Source: G963677915 sp963677915
GTDB taxonomy: Bacteria; Bacillota; Clostridia; Lachnospirales; Vallitaleaceae
NCBI GenBank assembly: GCA_963677915.2
Contig: CAXXGE010000041.1
Span: forward strand, 62,001 to 126,000
Direction: 5' to 3'
Length of the DNA stretch: 64,000 bases
In this document: in pieces, positions 63,931-64,000 of the stretch
How positions within the stretch are numbered: position 1 is the first letter of the stretch
Layout of the letters: every line of letters begins with the position of its first letter
Notes under the pieces: generated by a model
Database searches by the model: none
Seen by the model: only the letters and a program-made list of their open reading frames with translations
What the model was told of the DNA's origin: nothing
Program-made: the position numbers and the translations under genes

Positions 63931-64000
63931 TTTCCGATAAAACCATACCGCTACTCCTAACCGGTAAAGTATTATGCCGGGAATAAGCATCTGGTGCAAC
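63910..64000 (-). pseudogene. 3' end of a VanZ gene with 54-bp deletion (partial)
   Basis: Identical to the end of the VanZ gene at 56259-56738 (LHQMLIPG and IILYRLGVAVWFYRKTMPDTR) but lacking the 18 codons between, including RDARWQDVLID. The deletion lies between two TGCCGG repeats of the longer copy. The rest is beyond the window. Confidence 0.75.

Overview
The window looks like a chromosomal segment of a Gram-positive, Clostridia-like bacterium with moderate G+C. The support is an S-layer-homology (SLH) protein, a Wzz/YveK-type chain-length protein feeding a separate kinase gene, strong AGGAGG-type ribosome binding sites, sigma-A-like promoters, a textbook class I cyclic-di-GMP riboswitch, and many GGDEF/EAL/HD-GYP proteins. 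No rRNA, tRNA or CRISPR array was seen. The genus cannot be fixed from the sequence.

Region 1 (1-21.8 kb, all minus strand) is a capsule/exopolysaccharide locus. It probably reads from a promoter near 21.75 kb down to the left edge. In transcription order it holds: a GNAT/FemAB-like acyltransferase, an initiating phosphoglycosyl transferase, an ATP-grasp/HAD-like ligase, a second GNAT-like protein, a PglE-like aminotransferase, a second (frameshifted) initiating transferase, two GT4 glycosyltransferases, a DUF1919 protein, a third glycosyltransferase, the polymerase (Wzy/EpsG), the flippase (Wzx), an unusual block of two paralogous PLP-fold proteins around a membrane metallophosphoesterase and an ATP-grasp/epimerase fusion, a BTAD-type regulator with a GGDEF-like tail, a small clostridial module protein, an SLH protein behind a leader terminator, the Wzz protein and the first codons of its probable kinase.

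Region 2 (21.8-27.2 kb) carries two secreted right-handed beta-helix (pectate-lyase-like) proteins around UDP-glucose dehydrogenase and UDP-glucuronate epimerase. One beta-helix gene sits behind a complete promoter / c-di-GMP-I riboswitch / terminator unit. With the nearby c-di-GMP enzymes this suggests that c-di-GMP tunes surface polysaccharide processing.

Region 3 (27.3-31.9 kb) is ordinary: an EAL protein, a CNNM/CBS transporter, a frameshifted CPBP protease and a Fic protein. Region 4 (31.9-60 kb) is a zone of rearrangement. It has two nearly identical 2.18-kb IS copies with separate 5-bp target duplications, duplicated and partly deleted genes (KdsC-like phosphatase, PAS sensor, DUF4301 gene, TPR-VanZ pair), a 1031-bp tandem duplication, five c-di-GMP turnover genes, a REP-associated tyrosine transposase (RAYT), a comM/yifB gene, an IS21 fragment, a toxin-antitoxin pair and an XRE/ImmA pair. 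A dispersed structured repeat occurs at least seven times between 47.9 kb and the right edge and often forms the 3' end of truncated genes. Several deleted gene copies were lost between 4-6-bp direct repeats.

Region 5 (59.9-64 kb) has three tiny membrane proteins and an intact ISL3-family element with an 8-bp target duplication. That element splits a NucS/PD-(D/E)XK-like gene whose two halves can be rejoined exactly. A hypothetical gene and a VanZ fragment follow at the right edge.
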